Source: Bacillota bacterium
Lineage (GTDB): Bacteria > Bacillota > Clostridia > Oscillospirales > Ruminococcaceae
DNA length: 64,000 bases
NCBI GenBank assembly: GCA_023439835.1
Contig: JAEXUW010000012.1
Span: 62,001 to 126,000, forward strand
Direction: 5' to 3'
Made by a program: the position numbers and the translations under genes. A model generated the notes under the pieces. That model worked only from the letters and a program-made list of their open reading frames with translations. It made no database searches and had not been told where the DNA came from. Shown here piece after piece: positions 56,695 to 64,000 of the stretch; the first letter of the stretch is position 1; each line of letters starts with the position of its first letter.

Positions 56695-58758
56695 ATGAAA
56701 TTTCTTAACAATACAGTTTCTCTGTTTGTAATACTCATTATTTTGTTAATCATTATTCCGCTTCCTACATTTCTTTTGGACATGATGCTGATTATTAATA
56801 TAGGGTTGTCGCTGATTATTCTGCTGACGACCATGTATATTAAGGAAGCGCTTCAGTTTTCGGTATTCCCCTCGCTTCTTCTTATCACAACGCTATTTCG
56901 ACTTTCACTTAATATATCATCAACAAGGCTTATTCTCGGTAACGAGGGCAATGCCGGTCAGGTCGTCAAAACCTTCGGCGAATTTGTAATAGGCAGTAAC
57001 CCCGTCGTTGGATTCATAATTTTTATAATAATCGTAATCGTTCAGTTTGTCGTTATCACAAAGGGCGCCGAGCGTGTCGCCGAGGTTTCGGCGAGATTCA
57101 CACTTGACGCTATGCCGGGAAAGCAGATGGCGATTGACGCCGATTTGAATTCAGGCACAATTGACGAGGCGACGGCAAGAGAACGCCGAAAGAATATTCA
57201 GCGTGAAGCCGATTTTTACGGGGCAATGGATGGTGCTTCGAAATTCGTTAAGGGTGACGCAATCATATCAATTATTGTTGCTTTTATAAACCTTATCGGC
57301 GGTGCAGTCATTGGAATGGTTGCCGGCGGTGACTTTTCGTCAGTGCTTTCAACCTATTCAATCGCAACAGTCGGTGACGGTCTTGTTTCACAGCTTCCCG
57401 CACTTTTGATTTCAACAGCAATGGGTATGGTCGTCACACGTTCAGCGTCTGAGGCAAGCCTTAACGTTGATTTAAAAAATCAGTTTACATCACAGCCGAC
57501 GGTGCTCACTATTGCCGGCAGTGTAATAATAGCAATGATTCTGATTCCTGGTTTCCCAAAGGCTCAGCTTATATTTTTCGGGCTTCTTCTTATCGGTGTA
57601 TCAATAATCATCAGAAGAAATGGGAAGCTTGCTCTTGAAGCTGAACAGGTCGCCGAAATGGTGGATAATCAGGAGGCTTTGTCCGAGCTTGAGTATTATA
57701 AGGACATTGACAACGTTTATAAGCTTCTTAATGTTGAGCCGATAGAAATGGAATTCGGGTATAGCCTTATTCCGATAGCCGACGAAAAAAGCGGCGGAAC
57801 GTTTATTGAGAGAGTTGTCATTTTCAGAAAGCAGTTTGCACTTGAAATGGGTATGGTTTTCCCCTCAATTCGAATGAGGGACAATCAGAACATAAACCCA
57901 AATCAGTATGTTATAAAAATAAAGGGCGAGGAAGTCGCGCGTGCTGAAATTCTTGTCGATCATTTCTTGGCGCTTGACAGCGGGAACGTTGACAAGCCTA
58001 TTGATGGAATAGATACTGTTGAGCCTGCGTTTAACATTCCCGCAAAATGGATTAGCGAGGATCAGAAGGTTGCCGCTGATTTAGCGGGATACACGCTTGT
58101 TGATCCGACGTCGGTAATGATTACTCATCTTTCGGAAATCATTAAGACCCATGCTCATGAGCTTTTAGGTCGTCAGGATGTCAAGACGATGATTGACAGG
58201 GTGAAGGAAGCTTCACCAACCGCAATTGAAGAAATCGTCCCGAATGTAGTGAGCCTTTCATATCTTCAAAAGGTTTTGTGTATGCTGTTAAAAGAGAGTA
58301 TACCTATAAGAGATATCCTGACAATACTTGAAACTCTCAATGACTATTCGTCGGCATTAAAGGATATTGATGTTGTGACCGAGTATGTCAGACAGGCACT
58401 GAAGCGAACTATCACCAGAAAGTTTGCAGAGGGGGGACAGCTTCGGGTGCTCACTCTAGATTCTTCTATTGAGGATCAGATTATAGCCTCTGTCAAAAAG
58501 TCCGAGCAAGGCTCATATCTGGCGATGGATCCGATGAGCATACAGCAGATTGTCACCTCCTTCTCCGAGGAATATGACAGAATTAAAGAGGTTATCCCGA
58601 ACCCTGTGGTTTTGACCTCACCAATTGTTCGAGTGTATTTCAAAAGACTGCTTGATCAGTTCGTGCCGGGGGTTACGGTGCTTTCATTTAATGAGATAGA
58701 TAACACCACACAAATTCAGGCAATCGGAAATGTTTCAGCTGTTTCAGTTCACAGCTAA
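56695..58758 (+). CDS. flhA: Flagellar export protein FlhA
   Basis: A 687-residue protein with eight membrane helices in the first 320 residues (including FSVFPSLLLITTLFRLSLNISSTRLIL and the FHIPEP-loop region AERVAEVSARFTLDAMPGKQMAID) and a cytoplasmic nonameric ring domain that receives chaperone-substrate complexes. It is followed directly by the sigma factor gene; flhF and flhG, usual in this position, are absent. Confidence 0.96.
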   Translation: MKFLNNTVSLFVILIILLIIIPLPTFLLDMMLIINIGLSLIILLTTMYIKEALQFSVFPSLLLITTLFRLSLNISSTRLILGNEGNAGQVVKTFGEFVIGSNPVVGFIIFIIIVIVQFVVITKGAERVAEVSARFTLDAMPGKQMAIDADLNSGTIDEATARERRKNIQREADFYGAMDGASKFVKGDAIISIIVAFINLIGGAVIGMVAGGDFSSVLSTYSIATVGDGLVSQLPALLISTAMGMVVTRSASEASLNVDLKNQFTSQPTVLTIAGSVIIAMILIPGFPKAQLIFFGLLLIGVSIIIRRNGKLALEAEQVAEMVDNQEALSELEYYKDIDNVYKLLNVEPIEMEFGYSLIPIADEKSGGTFIERVVIFRKQFALEMGMVFPSIRMRDNQNINPNQYVIKIKGEEVARAEILVDHFLALDSGNVDKPIDGIDTVEPAFNIPAKWISEDQKVAADLAGYTLVDPTSVMITHLSEIIKTHAHELLGRQDVKTMIDRVKEASPTAIEEIVPNVVSLSYLQKVLCMLLKESIPIRDILTILETLNDYSSALKDIDVVTEYVRQALKRTITRKFAEGGQLRVLTLDSSIEDQIIASVKKSEQGSYLAMDPMSIQQIVTSFSEEYDRIKEVIPNPVVLTSPIVRVYFKRLLDQFVPGVTVLSFNEIDNTTQIQAIGNVSAVSVHS

Positions 58759-58789
58759 TCAATGTTAAAGTTCAAAGCGAGGTGAGAAA

Positions 58790-59545
58790 ATGTCTGTTTC
58801 GGCTGTTGATACAACCCAGCTTATTGAAAAATACAGGGCCACTGGCGACATAACTCTGCGCAATGATATTATAATGAAATATTCAAGCCTTGTAAGGCAT
58901 ATCGCAATTTCAACAAGAAATATATATATAAAATACGCTGAGATTGAGGATATAGTCAACGAGGGCATAATCTCACTTATTTCAGCGGTTGAAAGCTTTG
59001 ACCCGGCGAAAAACGTTAAGTTTGAAACCTATGCTTCCATCAGGATAAAGGGCGCTATTATTGATTTTATCAGAAAGCAGGACTTCATTCCGAGAAACGT
59101 CAGACATTTTTCGAAGGAGCTTGAGACGGCGTATTCAAGCCTTTATCATCTTTTAAAACGAGAGCCGACAAATACAGAGATTGCAAAGCAGATGAGTATT
59201 TCCGAGGAAAAGCTGTTGAAAATGATGAGCGATTCAGCATCGGCATCAACGCTTTCTTTTGAGGAGCTTTTGTATGAGAACAATTTCGAGCCTTCAGAAC
59301 AGTCTAGTGGGGAGTGGGAGGCTGAAAAGGGAATAATAAAGCGAGAATTGTATTCGGTTTTGGCCGAGGCAATTGAATCTTTGGGCGAAAAGGAACGCCA
59401 TGTAATTTCAATGTACTATTATGAAAAGCTCAAGTTTTCGGATATAGGAAAGATTCTGGGGATATCCGAGTCGAGAGTTTGTCAGATACATTCAAAGGCT
59501 GTTGTAAAGCTTAAATATTTTGTTGGCGGATACATGAATCCGTAG
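58790..59545 (+). CDS. fliA: RNA polymerase sigma-28 factor (FliA/SigD family)
   Basis: A 251-residue sigma factor with region 2 (IEDIVNEGIISLISAVESFDPAKNVKFETYASIRIKG core), region 3 (IRKQDFIPRNVRHFSKELETAY) and region 4 helix-turn-helix (FSDIGKILGISESRVCQIHSKAV). It directs transcription of late flagellar genes such as flagellin and chemoreceptors, none of which is in this window. GAGGTGAGAAA precedes the ATG. Confidence 0.93.
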   Translation: MSVSAVDTTQLIEKYRATGDITLRNDIIMKYSSLVRHIAISTRNIYIKYAEIEDIVNEGIISLISAVESFDPAKNVKFETYASIRIKGAIIDFIRKQDFIPRNVRHFSKELETAYSSLYHLLKREPTNTEIAKQMSISEEKLLKMMSDSASASTLSFEELLYENNFEPSEQSSGEWEAEKGIIKRELYSVLAEAIESLGEKERHVISMYYYEKLKFSDIGKILGISESRVCQIHSKAVVKLKYFVGGYMNP

Positions 59546-59560
59546 AAAAGGGTGAGGATA

Positions 59561-60319
59561 ATGCTTAGAGGTTTTTATATTACTGCAAATGGAATGATAA
59601 ACCAGCAGAGGACTATTAACACAATATCAAATAACGTCGCAAACTCAATGACGCCAGGCTATAAGACGGACACCTCAGTTCAGAATACTTTCAAGAGGGA
59701 GCTTATCCTCCTTCGAAACGGAAAGACAACCAAAAGCGGAACCTTTGAGTATAAATTTACCGAGGAATCCAGAACTTCTCTTGAACAGGGAGGCTTTGAA
59801 TTTACAGAAAGACCGATGGATATTGCTATTCAGGGGCCTGTGTATTTTAATCTTTCAACATCGGACGGGGATACATTGCTGACAAGAAATGGGCAGTTTT
59901 CAATAGACAGCGAGGGTTATCTATATCTTCCAGGGGGTGGGCGACTTCTTGGCGAGAACGGCGAAATAAAGGTCGGAGGAAGCGATTTTGTTATCAGCGA
60001 AAAGGGCGAGGTAAGGGTTGACGGTAACGTAATCGACACACTAGAGCTAACATATATACAGGACAATGCCAACATTCAGAAGTTCGGCGACAACACCTTC
60101 ATCAGAATAACTGAGGAGGGGGAGGAGGTTCCTGAGGGAATCCCCGCCGATATAGAATTCAGCATTATTCAAGGGGCTTATGAGCGTTCAAACGTCGATC
60201 TCGGCGTTGAAATGACAAAAGCTATTGCCGCACAGCGTGCTTTTGAATCACTTTCACAGGCACTGAAAATGATAGACGGCATTAACCAGAGGGCGGTCAG
60301 CGAGCTTGGAAAGATTTAA
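59561..60319 (+). CDS. flgF: Flagellar basal-body rod protein FlgF/FlgG type (FlhO-like)
   Basis: A 252-residue distal/proximal rod protein: N-terminal LRGFYITANGMINQQRTINTISNNVANSMTPGYK and C-terminal YERSNVDLGVEMTKAIAAQRAFES. Two such genes in a row correspond to flhO-flhP of Bacillus, so the F/G naming is by order. ATG at 59561 chosen; a GTG 9 bases upstream overlaps the GGTGAGG site. Confidence 0.9.
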   Translation: MLRGFYITANGMINQQRTINTISNNVANSMTPGYKTDTSVQNTFKRELILLRNGKTTKSGTFEYKFTEESRTSLEQGGFEFTERPMDIAIQGPVYFNLSTSDGDTLLTRNGQFSIDSEGYLYLPGGGRLLGENGEIKVGGSDFVISEKGEVRVDGNVIDTLELTYIQDNANIQKFGDNTFIRITEEGEEVPEGIPADIEFSIIQGAYERSNVDLGVEMTKAIAAQRAFESLSQALKMIDGINQRAVSELGKI

Positions 60320-60332
60320 GGGGTGATTTGAA

Positions 60333-61055
60333 ATGAACATAGGCTTTTACAGTGCTAAGACAGGGCTTTTGACAATGCAACAGGGCATTGATGTTGTTTC
60401 TAACAATATGGCAAATATTCAGACAAACGGATATAAGGAAATCAGAACAAACTTCTCAGACCTTCTTTATACCGTCGAGAAAGCACAATATGAGGAGGCT
60501 CAGACAGGTCACGGTGTCAAAGTCACAAAGACAGACCTCATGTATAAAAACGGTCAGCTTATTATGACAAACCGTGAGCTTGACTTTGTTTGTCCCACAG
60601 GCGGCTTTTTTGCGGTTAGCAATTCTTCAGGGGACATTAAATACACGCGTGACGGCTCATTCTATCTTTCAAACAACGGAAACGGCGAATGGGGAATAGT
60701 AACGGCGGACGGCAGCGCTGTTTTAGATTATGATAAGCAGAAAATTACAATAACGGCAAATGAGGACGGGGTTTTAGACGGCACCGAGGTTTTTGAAAAG
60801 CTTGGCGTGTTCAGCTTCACAAACCCGTATGGTCTTGAGGCGGCGGGGGGAAATAAATACCGCCAGACGGAAAGCTCGGGAGAGGCGACCGCAAACGAAG
60901 ACCTTGACAAACTGTCGGGAGCGTTGGAGCTTTCAACCGTAAACATCGCAGAGCAGCTTGTTAAGATGATTCAGCTTCAAAGATCGTTTCAGCTTAACGC
61001 TAAAATGATTCAGACGTCAGATGAAATTGAAAACATCGTAAATAATTTAAGATAG
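60333..61055 (+). CDS. flgG: Flagellar rod protein FlgG type (FlhP-like)
   Basis: A 240-residue rod/hook family protein: IGFYSAKTGLLTMQQGIDVVSNNMANIQTNGYK at the start and STVNIAEQLVKMIQLQRSFQLNAKMIQTSDEI at the end, with a conserved YTRDGSFYLSNNG middle. It starts 13 bases after the preceding rod gene; together they complete the distal rod. Confidence 0.9.
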   Translation: MNIGFYSAKTGLLTMQQGIDVVSNNMANIQTNGYKEIRTNFSDLLYTVEKAQYEEAQTGHGVKVTKTDLMYKNGQLIMTNRELDFVCPTGGFFAVSNSSGDIKYTRDGSFYLSNNGNGEWGIVTADGSAVLDYDKQKITITANEDGVLDGTEVFEKLGVFSFTNPYGLEAAGGNKYRQTESSGEATANEDLDKLSGALELSTVNIAEQLVKMIQLQRSFQLNAKMIQTSDEIENIVNNLR

Positions 61056-61070
61056 CCTGGAGGATAGATA

Positions 61071-61697
61071 ATGCCACCTATTGAAAACCTTGATGATTTA
61101 AACCCAATGCACATGGACGTTCTCAGAGAAATCGGGAACATAGGCTCTGGAAGTGCCGCATCTGCACTTTCAACCCTGCTAAATTCCTTTGTTGATATAT
61201 CTGTTCCGACTGTTAAATGCCTTGACTTTGATGAAACAATCAACTTCATCGGCGGGGCGGAAGAGCTTGTTATCGGGCTTATGCTCAGGTTCACGGGCGA
61301 AATATCGGGAATTATCATGTATATTCTCAAAAAGGAATTCTTTTGTAAGGTAATCAATGCGTTTTATCCAAAGGAAATTGACGATCTGACACAGCTCGAC
61401 GATATGGATCGCTCGGCGGTTTCAGAGGTCGGGAATATCATGGCTGGCTCGTATGTAAACGCTATTTCCGCATTATCGGGGCTTGTTATTGATATCAGCG
61501 TTCCGGCGATTTGTGTTGACTATGCCGGCGCAATATTAAGCGTTCCCGCGGTTGAATATGCATCACTGGGCGACAAGGTTTTGCTTATTGATGATAATTT
61601 TAAAATCGGCGGTGAAGGCATAAAAAGCAATATGATACTAATTCCTGAAATGGATTCACTTACTACATTATTCAGCAAACTGGGGATTGAAATATGA
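61071..61697 (+). CDS. cheC: CheY-P phosphatase CheC
   Basis: A 208-residue CheC with two active-site motifs: LREIGNIGSGSAASALSTLL (E20, N23) and SEVGNIMAGSYVNAISALSG. CheC dephosphorylates CheY-P and, with CheD, links CheY-P level to receptor deamidation. It overlaps cheD by 4 bases. Confidence 0.95.
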   Translation: MPPIENLDDLNPMHMDVLREIGNIGSGSAASALSTLLNSFVDISVPTVKCLDFDETINFIGGAEELVIGLMLRFTGEISGIIMYILKKEFFCKVINAFYPKEIDDLTQLDDMDRSAVSEVGNIMAGSYVNAISALSGLVIDISVPAICVDYAGAILSVPAVEYASLGDKVLLIDDNFKIGGEGIKSNMILIPEMDSLTTLFSKLGIEI

Positions 61698-62170
61698 GCG
61701 TAATTACAGTCGGAATATCGGATCTCGCTGTAGCGGGAGCGCCGGACGTGCTAGCCACCTATGCGCTCGGCTCTTGCGTGGGAATATGTATTTATGACAA
61801 GTTTAAGCTTATCGGCGGAATGGCTCACATTATGCTGCCAAACAGCAAAGAGGTCAGCAAGCAGCATGATAACATGAAAAAATTCGCTGATTCGGGCATA
61901 TACATACTTCTCAGCGAAATGGAGAGAAAGGGCGCAAACATGTCAAAGCTGACAGCCAAAATTGCGGGAGGAGCACAGATGTTTGCCGGCGTTAACACCT
62001 TTAACATAGGCGAAAGAAATGTAATCTCAGTCAAAAGCATTTTGACTAAGTATAATATTCCAATTATAGCAGAGCAGACAGGTGATAAAATCGGAAGAAC
62101 TATTTTCTTTGATGTTTCATCAGGCATGCTTGAAGTAAAATCGGCAGCACGAGGTTCAATTATAATTTAG
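61694..62170 (+). CDS. cheD: Chemoreceptor glutamine deamidase CheD
   Basis: A 158-residue deamidase with the catalytic cysteine C28 in YALGSCVGICIYD and histidine H45 in GGMAHIMLP, and the conserved KIAGGAQMFAG. It deamidates receptor glutamines and is activated or held by CheC. ATGA overlap with cheC implies coupled translation. Confidence 0.96.
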   Translation: MSVITVGISDLAVAGAPDVLATYALGSCVGICIYDKFKLIGGMAHIMLPNSKEVSKQHDNMKKFADSGIYILLSEMERKGANMSKLTAKIAGGAQMFAGVNTFNIGERNVISVKSILTKYNIPIIAEQTGDKIGRTIFFDVSSGMLEVKSAARGSIII

Positions 62171-62189
62171 CGGAAGAGGAGGGGGAGTT

Positions 62190-63626
62190 ATGACAGACAA
62201 CAACTATGATAAGAATATTGTTAATCAGAAGGATGAAATCGATGAAGAAAATCTTCCGATTGATTGCATTATTAAGGTGAATACCAGTGACGGTGGCTTT
62301 GATGCGAAGATAATAGCATATTCGCCGAGAAACGGCGGAAAAGAAATCTCAAAAGAAGCGGTTTATGACGCTTTAAAAGAGGCGGGCGTGGTTTATGGCA
62401 TATCTGACGGCGCAATCAGCATGATGATTGTTGCCAAGAAGTATGAAACATGGATTGACGTCGCAAAAGCTACTCCTCCGATAAACGGTGAAGACGGAAG
62501 AGTTGAGTATCTCTTTGAAAAAAGTGTTAGCGGAACGCTTGTTGAGGACGCTAGAGGCTATGTCGACTATAAAAATTTAAATATTGTCAGAAATATCACG
62601 CAGGGGACTGTGATTGCAAACATTATTCCTGAAACGCAGGGCACCCCCGGCACGAATATTTTCGGCGCTGAAATAAGACAGGTGCCGGGAGTACCGCCGA
62701 AATATGAGCCTGGCGAAAATGTCATTCTCAACGAGGATAAAACTCAGCTTGTTGTAAAGGAGAACGGAAACCTTGTATTCTCAGGCTCAAGATTTCATGT
62801 TCAGACCACCTTCAAAATGGACGGCGACGTTGATATTTCAACGGGAAATATCGACTTTATCGGCGACATTATTATCAGGGGGGACGTTAAAGAGGGCTTT
62901 AGCGTTAAATCCTTCAAGAGCGTAACGGTTTATGGGTCTGTATACGGCTCGGTTGTTACCGCTGGTGAGAATATAGTTATCAAAAATGGTGCAATAGGCT
63001 CGTCCCTTAGCGCAAACGGCAGAATTGACATTGACTTTGCCGAAAATGCGACTATCAGATGCTCTGAAATGCTCAAGGCTAATTCTATTTATTTCTGCGA
63101 TACCTACTGCAATGGTGAGGTTAATCTTACCACAAGAAACGGCAGTATTATCGGCGGAAAGCTTGTCTGCACCAAAAATCTGCAAGCACTAAATATAGGC
63201 TCAAGAAACTACACCCCGACATATATCGTTGTCGGTGATAACGCGATTCTGACTGAGGAAAAAGAAAGGCTGACAGCAAGAATCGCTGAGCTAAACGGCG
63301 ATGAAGAAAAGTGCAATAAAATTCTGGAGTTTTTGGAGCTGAAAAGAAAACAGCTGGGTTCACTTCCGCCGGACAAGACGGAAATTTTCAACTCAGCCGC
63401 AAAAACTATATTGATGGCAAGAACTGAAAGAACTCAGCTCAATGCACGAATAGAAGACATTGACGTTCAGCTTCAAACAAAGCAGAATATAAGCGTCAGC
63501 TGTAGAAAAGAGCTTAATCCCGGCGTTAAAATCGTAATCAACGACAACGTATTAACGATTAACGACCTTTATCAGCATTGTGAAATAGGACTAGGCAACG
63601 ACGGAATAGAAATCAGAAATCTTTGA
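62190..63626 (+). CDS. DUF342 (FapA-family) protein
   Basis: A 478-residue protein: an N-terminal FapA domain (about 20-200, VSGTLVEDARGYVDYKNLN, GTPGTNIFGAEI), a right-handed beta-helix-like stretch (VDISTGNIDFIGDIIIRGDV, SVTVYGSV repeats, about 220-360) and a C-terminal coiled coil. DUF342 proteins are frequent at the end of Firmicutes flagellar/chemotaxis clusters, and a polymer or surface-attached role is proposed. No terminator separates it from the convergent gene. Confidence 0.85.
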   Translation: MTDNNYDKNIVNQKDEIDEENLPIDCIIKVNTSDGGFDAKIIAYSPRNGGKEISKEAVYDALKEAGVVYGISDGAISMMIVAKKYETWIDVAKATPPINGEDGRVEYLFEKSVSGTLVEDARGYVDYKNLNIVRNITQGTVIANIIPETQGTPGTNIFGAEIRQVPGVPPKYEPGENVILNEDKTQLVVKENGNLVFSGSRFHVQTTFKMDGDVDISTGNIDFIGDIIIRGDVKEGFSVKSFKSVTVYGSVYGSVVTAGENIVIKNGAIGSSLSANGRIDIDFAENATIRCSEMLKANSIYFCDTYCNGEVNLTTRNGSIIGGKLVCTKNLQALNIGSRNYTPTYIVVGDNAILTEEKERLTARIAELNGDEEKCNKILEFLELKRKQLGSLPPDKTEIFNSAAKTILMARTERTQLNARIEDIDVQLQTKQNISVSCRKELNPGVKIVINDNVLTINDLYQHCEIGLGNDGIEIRNL

Positions 63627-63634
63627 TTTTTGAG

Positions 63635-63919
63635 TTATTCCTCTTTAAGCTCATTAGATGCTTTTAGAATTTCAACATATATACCAGCGACAACCTCAAA
63701 AAGAGATTCGGGTATATTCTGACCGACATTTAACAAGGTAAGGACTGCGGCGGTGCTGTCATCTCTAAAGACCGGAATACCGTTCTGGTCGGCAACCTGT
63801 ATGATTCTTTCAGCAACGGCACCGTGCCCTGATGCGACAACAACAGGCGAATAATCCTGCTCAGGATTATATTTAAGTGCCGCCGCATAATTACCTTTTG
63901 GTTTTTTATATTTTGACAT
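63635..63919 (-). CDS. FlhB-like small protein (YlqH type)
   Basis: A 94-residue homologue of the cytoplasmic C-terminal domain of FlhB (AAALKYNPEQDYSPVVVASGHGAVAERIIQVADQNGIPVF), without membrane helices. The NPTH self-cleavage motif is not present (NPEQ stands at the corresponding place). Such genes occur next to rnhB in Firmicutes. AAGGGCGGG lies just before the ATG; no internal gene call is possible upstream because the window ends 81 bases further on. Its partner is unknown; a role in type III export is inferred only from homology. Confidence 0.85.
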   Translation of the reverse strand: MSKYKKPKGNYAAALKYNPEQDYSPVVVASGHGAVAERIIQVADQNGIPVFRDDSTAAVLTLLNVGQNIPESLFEVVAGIYVEILKASNELKEE

Positions 63920-64000
63920 TCAAACCCGCCCTTCTTTCCGCAATATGCGGGAAAACATCTGTGAGTGACCTTAGCTTGACAAGCGGTGCAATTTTCGCGG

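Noticed and set aside
63920..64000. Partial gene upstream of the FlhB-like gene at the right edge
   Set aside because: Only 81 bases remain. The minus-strand frames give a short open stretch with no recognisable protein end, so no call is made.

Overview
The window looks like the chromosome of a low-GC, anaerobic, spore-forming and motile member of the Clostridia, plausibly of the Ruminococcaceae/Oscillospirales type; that placement is an inference from gene content. The evidence is a 1182-residue pyruvate:ferredoxin oxidoreductase, sporulation genes (yabP, yabQ, spoVG), Firmicutes-type CheC, CheD and FliY, LCP and YfhO envelope proteins, and strong AGGAGG-type ribosome binding sites. TTG and GTG starts are common and in several genes are the only choice. 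I see no tRNA, rRNA, CRISPR array, insertion sequence or prophage.

Bases 1-3260: two minus-strand genes (a partial membrane protein and a papain-like amidase-fold protein), then a plus-strand trio of PilZ protein, ParA-type ATPase and ComFB-domain protein. Bases 3280-12351: alr, a SLOG-family gene, an LCP-like protein, a PII-like protein, an orphan ABC ATPase, a NatAB-like exporter followed by a TraB-family lipoprotein, a compact radical SAM gene and an NAD-dependent epimerase. Bases 12352-20606: two further radical SAM genes, the sporulation/division cluster yabP-yabQ-divIC-S1 protein, murC-lexA, spoVG and a NUDIX hydrolase. Bases 20691-27777: a degenerate M14-like protein, a YfhO-like membrane protein and the minus-strand ribosomal/transcription cluster rpmG-secE-nusG-rplK-rplA-rplJ-rplL, with an L10 leader and two apparent L1-binding operators. 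Bases 27778-37122: a lipoprotein, ddl-murI-DUF1934-argS and a small membrane protein, nifJ, and a one-domain MGMT-like protein.

Bases 37782-63626 hold one long plus-strand flagellar and chemotaxis cluster: flgB-flgC-fliE-fliF-fliG-fliH-fliI-fliJ-fliK-flgD-(flagellar operon protein)-flgE-flbD-motA-motB-fliM-fliY-cheY-fliO-fliP-fliQ-fliR-flhB-flhA-fliA-flgF-flgG-cheC-cheD-DUF342. It encodes the inner rod, MS ring, switch, export gate, hook, stator and sigma-28, plus the signal-terminating side of chemotaxis (CheY, FliY, CheC, CheD). It lacks fliL, flhF, flhG and cheA/cheW, and has an intrinsic terminator between flgE and flbD. A small FlhB-like gene converges on it at the right edge.

Most genes are recognisable families. 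The items most worth following are the PilZ-ParA-ComFB trio, a radical SAM gene whose whole 5' leader is a heptad repeat array with a mirror-orientation array behind it, a hook protein enlarged by about 98-residue internal repeats, a three-hairpin region behind spoVG, and the paired L1 operators.
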